Assembly: GCA_033296885.1 (NCBI GenBank)
Contig: MU864091.1
Location: forward strand, 1-29,199
From: Triangularia verruculosa
Lineage: Eukaryota > Ascomycota > Sordariomycetes > Sordariales > Podosporaceae
DNA length: 29,199 bases
Reading direction: 5' to 3'
This document shows, one piece after another, positions 1-8,854 of the stretch. The position numbers and the translations under genes were made by a program. The stretch's first letter is position 1, and each line of letters starts with the position of its first letter. Under the pieces are notes generated by a model. The model made no database searches, was not told the DNA's origin, and saw only the letters and a program-made list of their open reading frames with translations.

Positions 1-1372
1 GTTTAATATTAATAAAGTAAAAACTAAACTTTATTTTAATAAGGTTTATAAAAATTAAAATAAATAAAAATATTTATTTTATTATAAAAGTTTTTTACTT
101 TGAGATATATAATTAAATTACCTTCGGTTAAAGTAAAGGTTTTTAATAACGCCTTTATATTTTCTTTATTAAAGTATAAGTTAAAAAATATAATTATTAA
201 TATTTTTTAAATTTATAAAAGGCGGTTATATAAATAAATATATAATATAAAAACACCGATATAAATAAAGTTAAATCTTCGGAGGTAAATAATTTAATTA
301 AATAATTACTTTTTTATATTAACTATTAAATTATATTAATAAAGAATATTTAAATTAATATTAACTTTATATATGATATTTTATAAATAAAGGAAGTTAA
401 TATAAAAAAATAATTTACTATAAATTATTATAATTATATTTAATAATTATACCGGATTATTATTTTTATTACTAAGCGGGAAAAAGTTTTATAATGAAAG
501 TAAATAAATAATTCCTATCCTTAAAGTATAATATAAATTTATTTTTAAAGTTAATACCGGCTTTTATAAATAAGTCTTATTATTTATTTACTATATATTT
601 ATAATATATAAATTATAAAATACAATTCTCGATAAAGTAATTTATAATATCTCTGAATTAAAATTTACTTCCGGTTTATTTTATATAGTAGTCTTTAAAG
701 TTAAAACATTAAATAATTTAATAATTAAATCGCCGTTTAATTAAAGTAAAATATATTATTAAAAGTTAATATAAAGTATATAAATAAAGATATTTAATTA
801 TAAAGTAAGGAAATTATAATAATTAAGTTTATAAAAAAAGAATGTTAACTTAAGTAATATAAGTAGATATATAACGTCCGATTATTTTATTATAAAAAAT
901 TAAGATAATTTAAATAATATAAATAATAACTTTATTATATAAAGAGGAGGTTTAATTATATAGGTTTAACTATAATTATGATAAATAAATTTTCAATTAT
1001 AAAATCGTTAATTTTTAAATAAGGCATTATTACTTTACTTACTCCTTATTTAATATATATAAAATTCGTTCCCATATTAAAATTACTAAGAACGAAAGTA
1101 AAGAAGAAAGTGTCCCGTAATATAACAAAGCGCTATATAATTAAGGAATAAAGCGACGTTAGTAATTTTAGAATAATAATTTAAATTATTTAATTAAATT
1201 CTTTATAAATAAAGGGATAAATTATTTTTATTAAATAAATTTATAATAAAAGTTTTATCTTTAGATATTAATAAATTATTTTATTAATTATTTATCATAG
1301 AAAAGTAATTCCTGATTTATAATTAAAACATTTATAAGAAATAGTTTAAGTATTTTAAAAATATTATTAATA
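1..1372. other. AT-rich RIP-degraded stretch without recognisable gene
   Basis: This stretch is almost entirely A/T with scattered CG dinucleotides and has no open frame of meaningful length on either strand. The composition matches the recognisable decayed repeats to its right, so it is most likely repeat DNA mutated beyond recognition. I could not match it to any other part of the window by eye. Confidence 0.6.
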
Positions 1373-2000
1373 TGTCTTAGAAGAAAATAATTTCTTAAAA
1401 GAAAAGTTCTTTTATAACGCTATACCCGGCGTTGGATATAAAAAGTAATAAATATTATATAATATCTTATAATATTTTATAATTATTATAAAAGTAATCT
1501 TTTTATAATTATTTATATTATACTAAATTAATTATTTTTAATAAATATCTTTAGCGATAAGTTTCGCTAAATACTATATACGCTATATTTATTCGACGAC
1601 TTTCTCCCTTTATAAGTTAAGTATTTTAATTGAAATATAAGATAATAAAAGAGAATTAAAAGTAGAAAAGTAAAAATAATCCCTGTATTTTTATTAATAT
1701 AAAAGTTATAATATTATAAAATAATTTATTAATCGGTAAAGAAGTTATCGGTATAGTAATAAATAAAGTAATAAAGGAAACGTTTAAAAGGTTTAAACTA
1801 TATCGTTATATTACATATATTATTAAACTCGACAATTAAAAGTTATATATATATAATAAATATATAATAGGTATATAATATTACCTAATATTATATAATA
1901 TAACTTTAACCGATAATACCGGGCTATAAAGAAAACTAACCCCGGGTATAACATTATTAAAAGTCTTTTTTTTTTTTAGAACTTCGTTTCTTTTATAACA
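1373..2000. mobile_element. Short TIR element, copy 1 (MITE-like)
   Basis: About 60 bases at 1373-1433 (beginning TGTCTTAGAAG, ending TATACCCGGCG) recur inverted at 1939-2000 (CCCCGGGTATAAC through TTCTTTTATAACA), so the unit has long terminal inverted repeats. TA precedes the left tip. The length (about 630 bp), the TA flank and the lack of coding capacity suggest a non-autonomous Tc1/mariner-type element, but the family is inferred from TIR layout only. The interior recurs at 4279-5212. RIP has eroded both ends. Confidence 0.55.
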
Positions 2001-2020
2001 CATACACACATGAAATTAAT

Positions 2021-2440
2021 AATTTTTATATTAATTATTATTAAAATATTAATAAAAGCCTTTAAGAATATTAAAAAATATATTACTTAAAATTTGCTTA
2101 TCGTTATATCTAATATAGTATACTATAATATTAATCCTCTCTTTTAAATATTTAATTTATAAAGTCGATTATAAAGTTAAAGTATAAAGTGTATTATAAT
2201 TAGGTTATAAATAAGTTATTTTATATAATCGGGAAAAAGTAATAATATCGTAGGATATTGGAGGATATTAAAGGATATTAAAGGATATTAGAGAAATAAA
2301 GTTAATTATATTATTATAATATTATAAGGCCTATATTATTAGTTAAATATAGACCTATAAAGTAATTAAAATTAACTATTTTACCCGTTCGACCTTTACG
2401 TCCCCCTTACTTACGTAGACTTAAGTCTTTACAAGTAGGA
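2021..2440 (+). repeat. Direct repeat block beta, copy 1
   Basis: This block shares long stretches with 6865-7460, including a start near TTATATTAATTATTATTAA, a central GGGAAAAAGTAA segment followed by GATATT repeats, and a distinctive GC-richer tail (CCCGTTCGACC, then CCCCC, then GACTTAAGTC). The tail also occurs at 4030-4110. The family is not recognised. The copies differ mostly by C/T and G/A, as RIP would produce. Confidence 0.6.
2252..2296 (+). repeat. Short tandem repeat of a GGATATTAAA-type unit
   Basis: About four units of 10-11 bp built on GGATATT stand in a row inside repeat block beta. Related arrays occur inverted at 2868-2925 and in the same orientation at 7290-7312, so the array belongs to the repeat family and varies in unit number between copies. 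Confidence 0.6.
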
Positions 2441-2867
2441 ATTTAATTATAAAAGTAAATTTAGAAATTTAATAAATAATAAGGATAATTTAAACGATAA
2501 GTTATATAAGATTTTATTTAATATAATAATTTAATTAAGAAAGGTAATAAATAATAATATAATTATTTTATAAAGTTTTTAATTAATAAATTAATATTTC
2601 TTTTATAATAATATAAAGGGATTATTGGATATATTTAAATAATCTAATATTAAATTTATTTAGTGTATTTAATAATATATTTTTCAAAGTTTATTAAAGT
2701 TATTTTTAGTTTTCTTTCAATATTTAAAGTTAAATTATATATATTATTTAGCTTAAATAAACCCTTTTTTACACGGAATTTAATTAAGAATTTATTAAAC
2801 AATATTAAATTATTTTATTTAAATAAAATAGATGGGTTATTAAGTATTAAAATATCTAGGTTAATCC

Positions 2868-2960
2868 TCCGATATTTTTCAATATCTTCTAATATCCTTC
2901 GATATCCTCTAATATACTCCGATATCGTTACTTCTTCCCGACTATATTCGACTACTTCTT
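2868..2960 (-). repeat. Inverted copy of the GATATT array and flank
   Basis: Read on the minus strand this gives GGGAAGAAGTAACGATATC followed by several GGATATY units, matching the middle of block beta (2229-2296 and 7268-7312). It shows that at least one block-beta fragment lies in opposite orientation. Confidence 0.5.
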
Positions 2961-3394
2961 TATTATTTAATTAAAGTAAGACTTATATTTAGACTTTATT
3001 AATAACTCGGTTTATTCCTTTGTAAATCCTTTATATCGGTTTAATAATATAATATACTTTAATATTTATTTAATATATTCGCTTTATTTAAATTTACTAA
3101 ATATATAGAAAGAAATAGCGAGGCTTATTTATATAAGGTCGATTAGTATATTAAGTATCTTCTCTATTCTCCTTTTTATAATTATAATTATTTTAATATT
3201 ATTAAGATATTTAAAATAATAAGGTTTATTAATTAAAAGGTATTTAATTATATATTTCGGGATTTTAAGTTTCGGTAATATACTTTTAATATTATTTAAT
3301 ATTTAAAAGTATTATTATTAATATTTTAATAGTAGTTAATAAGAGAGTTATTAGTTTTCTAATATATAAATTAAGAAGAATTTTATAAGTTATC

Positions 3395-3655
3395 TTTATA
3401 TACGGAAGTCTTTTATTATAACTTAAATATACTTTATATAACGTTTTATATTTCTTTATCGCTTTTTTATAGCGTTTATATTAAAATATATGTAAGTATA
3501 TCGGAAGTCCGAAGCTTATAGTAATCTTTTGCACAGATTATGTTATATAGTATAATAGGGTATACTACTATTATTTAATAAAACTTTCTAGACGCCGGGT
3601 ATAGCGTTGTGAAATAACTTTTTTTTTAGAACTTCGTTTCTTTTATAATATATTT
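3395..3655 (-). repeat. Inverted partner of 6640-6835, ending in a solo TIR
   Basis: The minus-strand reading of 3395-3580 matches 6640-6835 (shared pieces include the TATAC TCTAT-rich core and the GGACTTCCGATA segment). At 3594-3655 follows one right-type TIR (CGCCGGGTATAGCG through TTCTTTTATAAT) like those at 1939 and 5152. This looks like an internally deleted relative of the element starting at 6031, inserted in the opposite orientation. Confidence 0.5.
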
Positions 3656-4029
3656 AATTATAATTACCGAAGTAATATTAGAAATTATATCCGTACTTAA
3701 ACTCGACTTCGTTAAAGTATACTTTACCCTAACTCTTTACGGTTTTAAATATTTAAAATATTAAAGTTATATTAAATAAATATTAAAGGATATTATAAAT
3801 ATCGAAAGATATAAAGAAATAATAATAAAATAAAAAGAGTCGTTTAAAAAGCCGAAGTATTAAAAGTATAGTTAATAGTTAATAAAGAAATAATCGTTAG
3901 TAATTAAGAGGAAGTAATGTTAAATAACGGAGGATATTAAAGAATTAATTAATAAATAAATATAAAGATCGGTTATATATCGTTATAATATTAAATATCT
4001 ATATTATAAATTAAATGCAGGCTTATAAA

Positions 4030-4110
4030 GTAATTAAAATTAACTACTTTGCCTACTCGACCCCTATATCCCCCCTGCTTATAGGGACTTAAGTCCTTAC
4101 GAGTAGATTC
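4030..4110 (+). repeat. Block beta tail, copy 2 (solo)
   Basis: This is the GC-richer tail of block beta: AAAATTAACTACTTTGCC, CGACC, a CCCCCC run, then GACTTAAGTCCTTACGAGTAG. It aligns with 2350-2434 and 7384-7460 and is the least mutated of the three, so it is the best guide to the original sequence. Function unknown. Confidence 0.6.
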
Positions 4111-4278
4111 GAGAATATATATAAATAAATATTTAATTAATTATAGATTTTATTACTGTTAAAGTTAAGTATAAATATAATAAAAAGTAAGGTTAAATTA
4201 AGTTTAATATAAACTATAAAGTATATTTAATATTATATAATATAATATATATATTTAAGTTTTAGGTTCGTTAGTTTA

Positions 4279-5212
4279 TATAGAAAGTAATAAGTATTAT
4301 ATAAATATAATATTTTATAATTATTATAAAAGTAATCTCTTTATAACTATTTAATATTATATTAAACTAATTATTCCTAATAAATATCTTTACCGATAAT
4401 TTCCGTTAAATACTTTATATATTATATCTACTCGATAATTTTCTTCCTTCAATAATAAACCTCCTTCTATATACTATCGTTATTAATATAATTATCGGCG
4501 TTTAATATAGGATCTATATATTCCTAATTAAAGTAATAAAGGAATTAAAATTAATCTTAATTAAACTCTTTAAAATTTATTAAAATAATATACTAAACTC
4601 GGGATCTTATTTTCTTTCGCTCGTTAAATATTTTAAAAATAAGTAATATTTTAAAAGTTTAAAAATCGAACTCCTCCCGGTTATTAATAAAGGGAGCGAA
4701 GTATATATATTACTTTTTCGCTATAATTAATTAATTAATTGTATATATTTAATATATTAATTATATTTATTGAAAATATTAATTAAAGTAATTTAATTTA
4801 GTAAAGTTTTTAATATAGGTTAAGTATTTTAATTAAGGTATAAAATAAAGAGAGAGAATTAAAGGTAAAAAAGGAAATAATATATTTAATAAAAATAGTC
4901 CTTTTATCTTTATTAATATAAAAGTTATAATATTATAATATCATTTACCGGTCGGTAAACCTTTATAATAAAGGAGTTATCGGTATAGTAATAAGTAATA
5001 TAATAAAGGAGGTATTTAAAAGGTTTAAACTATATTATTATATTATATATATTATTAAGTTCGACAGCGTAATAGATACGTAATATTACGTAATAAATAT
5101 ATAATATTATATAGTATAACTTTGACCGACGATACTGGGCTATAAAGAAAACTAACGCCGGGTATAGTATTATTACAGAACTTTTTTTTTTGAACTTCGT
5201 TTCTTTTAGACA
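4279..5212. mobile_element. TIR element, copy 2, left end missing
   Basis: The interior repeats that of 1440-1940 (AATAAGTATTATAT, the CTTTACCGATAA segment, and the AAGGTTTAAACTATAT and GGGCTATAAAGAAAAC segments in the same order) and ends with a right-type TIR at 5152-5212 followed by TA. It is about 370 bp longer than copy 1 and lacks a recognisable left TIR, so it is truncated there and carries extra sequence around 4450-4850. Confidence 0.5.
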
Positions 5213-6030
5213 TATATATACTTAAGTATCTTTTAATTATTATTTATAATTAAGAGGTAATGGGTTCGACTTCCGTATAAGATAATAAAGCTAACGTTAT
5301 ATTAATTATAGAGGGTTAGTAAGTAGTAAGGTGGTAGTTTATTTATATTATAACCCTTTATAAATTAATTAAATAACTTTAGCCTCCGGATATTAATTAT
5401 CCAGAATAATTATAACCGTTAATATTATACCTCCCTTATAAAGCTTAAAAGTAGGTCCTGTAAGTAATAAAAGCCGAGGCTTTTATAAAGTAGAGGGCTT
5501 TATAGTACGTTAAATATTTATAATTCGAACAGCAGAGTAATAAACTTTAAGGAGTAAAGTAGAGGGGCTTTTATTTTTGAAAAGGATTCTTTTAAAATAT
5601 AATACTTTTACGATTTATATTTAAGAATATAATAATATATAAGTATTATAAATAATAATCTTAAGTTAATAATAAAGTATATTTAAGATTATATTATAGA
5701 TATTATTTTTTTAGAAGATGAATTTAAAAATAATTATAATAATAAACCGGTCTTTTTGAAATTAAAAAGTATATACCTAATTTAATATATAAATTTCCTT
5801 TTTTAATAAATATAAAGATTTATTTGGTAATTTTAAGATTATATTTAATTTGAATTTAAAATAAAGAAGATTTATTTAATTATATTAAATTAGAATTTAA
5901 CTTAATAGCAAAGAGTTAATTTAACGATAATTGTAATATAAAAGAAAATATTATAAAAATAAAAGAGTTATTAAATATAAGTAATGAAGGAATAAAAATA
6001 TAAAATATTTTATTTAATAAAAAAGATATA
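5213..6030. other. Non-coding stretch, somewhat less AT-rich at 5250-5580
   Basis: No gene is visible. The section 5250-5580 keeps more G/C than its surroundings and holds a perfect 7-bp inverted repeat at 5469-5484 (AAAAGCC, GA, GGCTTTT). From 5600 on the sequence returns to RIP-type AT richness. Confidence 0.5.
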
Positions 6031-6864
6031 TGTCCTAGAAGAAAATAATTTCTTAAAAAAAAGTTCTTTTACAACGCTATACCCGGCGTATAAAAAAGAT
6101 ATAGTAATTACGTTAATTAATAAATATTAAGCGATAATTTATAATATTTATAGAAATTAATAAAAGAGTATTAGGATTTATAAAATAAAATCTCTGTAAT
6201 AAAAATAAATATTAAACTTTATGAATTAATATATAATTTTAAAATTAACGATATTCTGAAAAGTTAAGAAAGTATTATTATAAATACTTTTATATCGATA
6301 TTATAGATTTTAATTTATAAAAGACAGTATTTTTATAAGGTATTGAAAATATAAGTTTAAAAGGAAAATAGAAAAAAGGATGAGGCAAATATAATAGACG
6401 ATAAAAGTAGTAAAATAAAGGATAAGGTTAGTAAAAAGGTAGATAAAAAGGGAGTAAAAAATAATAGCAGAAAAATATTATAATTATTAGAGAAGTAAGG
6501 TTATTTATAATATGGTTATTATAGTCTTTTTATATTAAATAAAATTTAATATAGAAAGTAGAGGATTAATAAATTAATTAAATAAGTTATTATAAAAATA
6601 GTAAAGATTAAGCCTATATATATTAAAAAGTATTATTAAACTATAATATAATATACCCTACTATACTATATAATATAAAGTATTTAAAAATTACTATAAG
6701 ATTTGGACTTCCGATAAACTTACGTATACTTTACTTTAATATAAACGTTCTAAAAAAGCAATAAAGAACTATCGAATATTATATAAAATATATTTAAACT
6801 ATAATAAAAGACTTTTATATATAAAAGAATACTTATAAAATTCTTCCTAATTTGTTAACTATAG
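6031..6864 (+). mobile_element. Decayed TIR element with left end and a lysine-rich coding relic
   Basis: The left TIR at 6031-6091 (TGTCCTAGAAG to TATACCCGGCG, preceded by TA) matches 1373-1433. Downstream, about 6340-6600 reads on the plus strand as a lysine-rich stretch with stops only at likely RIP sites. It contains a Tyr/Gly-rich segment that could be a Cys-to-Tyr-mutated knuckle. I cannot assign it to a transposase family. The segment 6640-6835 recurs inverted at 3395-3580. No right TIR follows before block beta begins. Confidence 0.4.
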
Positions 6865-7472
6865 AACTAATAATCTTTATATTAATTATTATTAAAATAT
6901 TAAAAAAAGCCCATAAAAATATTAAAAAAAATATACTATTTAAGATTTACCTTCCGCTATATTTAATATAGTATATTATAATACTAATCTTCCCTTTTAA
7001 ATACTTCGATAATATCGAAGTAGTAATTATTATATAAAAAATAATAATTAATATTTTAAATAAATTATTTAATTTTATTTAAATAAGCTTTATATTTATA
7101 TTTTACACTTTAAAAAAATCGAATTATAATAAATATATAAATTAAATAGTAAAGGATATTTGATAATTAAAAAAGTAGAAGTTAAATATAAAGAAATTTA
7201 TAAAGTCGATTATAAAATTAAAATATAAATTATATTATAATTAAGTTATAAATAAGTAGTTATGTATAAACGGGAAAAAGTAACGATATCAGAGGATATT
7301 AGAGAATATCGGAGAAATAAAATTAATTATATCGTTATAATATTATAAGATTTATATTATTAGTTAAATATAGGTTTATAAAATAGTTAAAATTAACTAT
7401 TATATCCGTTCGACCTTTACGTCCCCCCTATTCGCGAAGACCTAAATCCTTATAAATAGATTAATGATTATA
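6865..7472 (+). repeat. Direct repeat block beta, copy 3, cut by element A
   Basis: It aligns with 2021-2440 with an extra segment of about 160 bp near 7015-7190. The GC-richer tail is at 7384-7460. Twelve bases later the LTR of element A begins, so element A inserted next to or inside this older repeat. A sharp rise in G+C marks the junction. Confidence 0.6.
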
Positions 7473-7872
7473 TATAACGAACCCCTGTACAGAACCTCTG
7501 AAAGGGATACTCGGTTGAAGGCAACTTCTGACAATTAGTTCGGTGCAGCTAAACAGTGCATAACAAGATGTCTCAATGTAAACACAAGATACCGTGAATA
7601 CAAGCTGTAATTACATACTGCGGAACTATCTACAAGCTATCTAATTCCTCCGTATATATAGACCTAATGCCAAAACCTGGATTATTCTATTACTCCTCGG
7701 ATTATAACTGATTCCTAAGGATTATAAGTGATTCCCAGGAATTACTTATGATTCCTTTATATCCCGGATAATCCACCTTTTATTAATCTATCCTCCTTTC
7801 CTTTAATTAACTACTATACCTCCTCTTTCCTATTAGTTATTCCTTTCGGATATCCATATTATATTCGTAATA
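7473..7872 (-). repeat. Element A 3' LTR (400 bp)
   Basis: On the plus strand it starts TATAACGAACCCC (RIP form of TGTGACGAAC, the LTR tip in B) and ends CGTAATA next to the polypurine tract. The R/U5 part (7473-7620) is nearly identical to the corresponding LTR part of C and close to B. The U3 part (7660-7872) is different and heavily mutated, with decayed GGATTAT/GTGATTCC repeats. The TATA box on the minus strand is 7653-7660. The partner 5' LTR lies outside the window, beyond element C. Confidence 0.85.
7653..7660 (-). promoter_or_regulatory. LTR TATA box, element A
   Basis: TATATATA, with its flanking GGTCTATATATACGGAGG context, is kept in the LTRs of all three elements about 40 bp upstream of the putative RNA start (7619). 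Confidence 0.6.
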
Positions 7873-7877
7873 CGATG

Positions 7878-7888
7878 CCCCCCCTCCT
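7878..7888 (-). other. Polypurine tract of element A
   Basis: The minus strand reads AGGAGGGGGGCATCG immediately before the 3' LTR. The same purine run followed by CATCG precedes the 3' LTR of C. It is the expected plus-strand DNA primer site of LTR elements. Confidence 0.65.
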
Positions 7889-7982
7889 AGGTCGACGTCT
7901 CGGTAACCCTATTTAAAACCTTTTACTAACAACCAACCTTATCTACTATAAGTCCTCCTCTTTATCTTTCTCCACCGCTACG

Positions 7983-8678
7983 ATATCTAACCGCGTAAGT
8001 AAACCTAAACGCTTACCGACGTTAACCCGTTTCGACTTTACAACGAGAATTTTACGTTATCTTTTCGAAATACCCACTCCTTATTCCGCTTACGTTACCC
8101 GTAATCTTTCTTATATCATATCGCCTACCGAATCCTTTCGTTACTTTAAATACGTTTATTACAGTCTTCCTCGCTACGACGTCCTCGGGATTACCCCTCG
8201 CTAATTATCCTATATTATTTCGTAATATAACGCTATAAAGGCGGAGCTCGAGTTAGCGGAAACGTAAGTTAAAGCTACCGCTAAGAATACCCGTTATATT
8301 TAAGAATAGATTAAGGCTAAAGCCGAAGCTACGAACGAGAAGGTTCGGCGCCTACGAAAATAGAAGAAAATATAGCTCGAGAAAATATCGCGAATTATAT
8401 TTCGGGGTCTTAATACCGTAGAGGAATTAGAAGAATTAGAGTGCTAGAAGACCGCTAATAAGGCCGCCTCCCCTACCCCCGACTTATCTTTCGACTAGTC
8501 CTCTATCCCCTCGGATTAATTAATCTAAGACTCCGCTAATACGGATATTAATCCCGTAAGCGACCTAGGCCCCTACGCTTTCCCTTATTTTCCTCTAATC
8601 CTAACGGCTAATTCTCCGCAGTATTCTCTACCCTTAGTCGTCCAAGGTTCCTCCGACAGAACTCCTTTAACTCCTTAA
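7983..8678 (+). pseudogene. Antisense Zn2Cys6-like/coiled-coil gene of element A
   Basis: A reading frame of about 231 codons runs opposite to pol between the 3' LTR and the tRNA-like unit. It starts at ATA (RIPed ATG) followed by Ser-Asn-Arg-Val, as in B, and ends at TAA 8676-8678. Scattered stops replace likely Gln/Trp codons. Six Tyr codons at 8082-8177 are spaced 2-6-9-2-7, the same layout as the six intact Cys of the C copy, so they are best read as RIPed Cys (TGY to TAY). The second half (about 8235-8450) is rich in Lys, Glu and Ala with RLRKQKK and RGLNTVEELEELE motifs, a predicted coiled coil shared with C. A Pro/Ser-rich tail follows. A DNA-binding regulator is an inference from the Cys pattern; no function is known. 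Confidence 0.75.
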
Positions 8679-8729
8679 AATAATTAAAGTTCGTAATACT
8701 AATTATAGGTAGGTCCTTAGGTATTTATT

Positions 8730-8854
8730 AACCTTGTAATATAGCATACAGCACGTTAACTACTACGTCGGAGGCGCGGATTTGATTCCCGTCGAAATTA
8801 TCTATACTCCAGGTTTAAGAAGACCCTTCTTAACCCTGGGGTATAATCTTTTTT
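8730..8854 (+). ncRNA. tRNA-like + hairpin + T-run unit, element A
   Basis: Bases 8730-8799 (70 nt) fold as a cloverleaf: acceptor AACCTTG with CGAAATT (CGAGGTT before RIP), a D arm, an anticodon-type arm with a six-base loop TACTAC, and a T arm. The Pol III B box at 8779-8789 reads GATTTGATTCC (RIPed GGTTCGATTCC). An 18-bp hairpin and six T follow. The unit is on the same strand as the antisense gene, 51 nt after its stop, and ends at the last codons of pol. The six-base anticodon loop and a D loop without GG argue against a working translational tRNA. Confidence 0.7.
8805..8854 (+). terminator. Hairpin plus T6 downstream of tRNA-like sequence
   Basis: TACTCCAGGTTTAAGAAG (8805-8822) pairs with 8826-8843 over 18 positions with two G-T wobbles and a 3-base loop. 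TTTTTT follows at 8849-8854 and overlaps the stop codon of the opposing pol. On the plus strand this is a plausible Pol III stop. Confidence 0.6.

Noticed and set aside
2663..2974. 103-codon open frame on the plus strand
   Set aside because: Low-complexity Ile/Leu/Phe/Ser composition from AT-rich DNA. It runs through the inverted GATATT array and has no domain or homologous frame in the other repeat copies.
5262..5274. B-box-like GGTTCGACTTCC suggesting another tRNA-like unit
   Set aside because: It has one base too many compared with the B-box consensus, and no acceptor or D-arm partner is found upstream.
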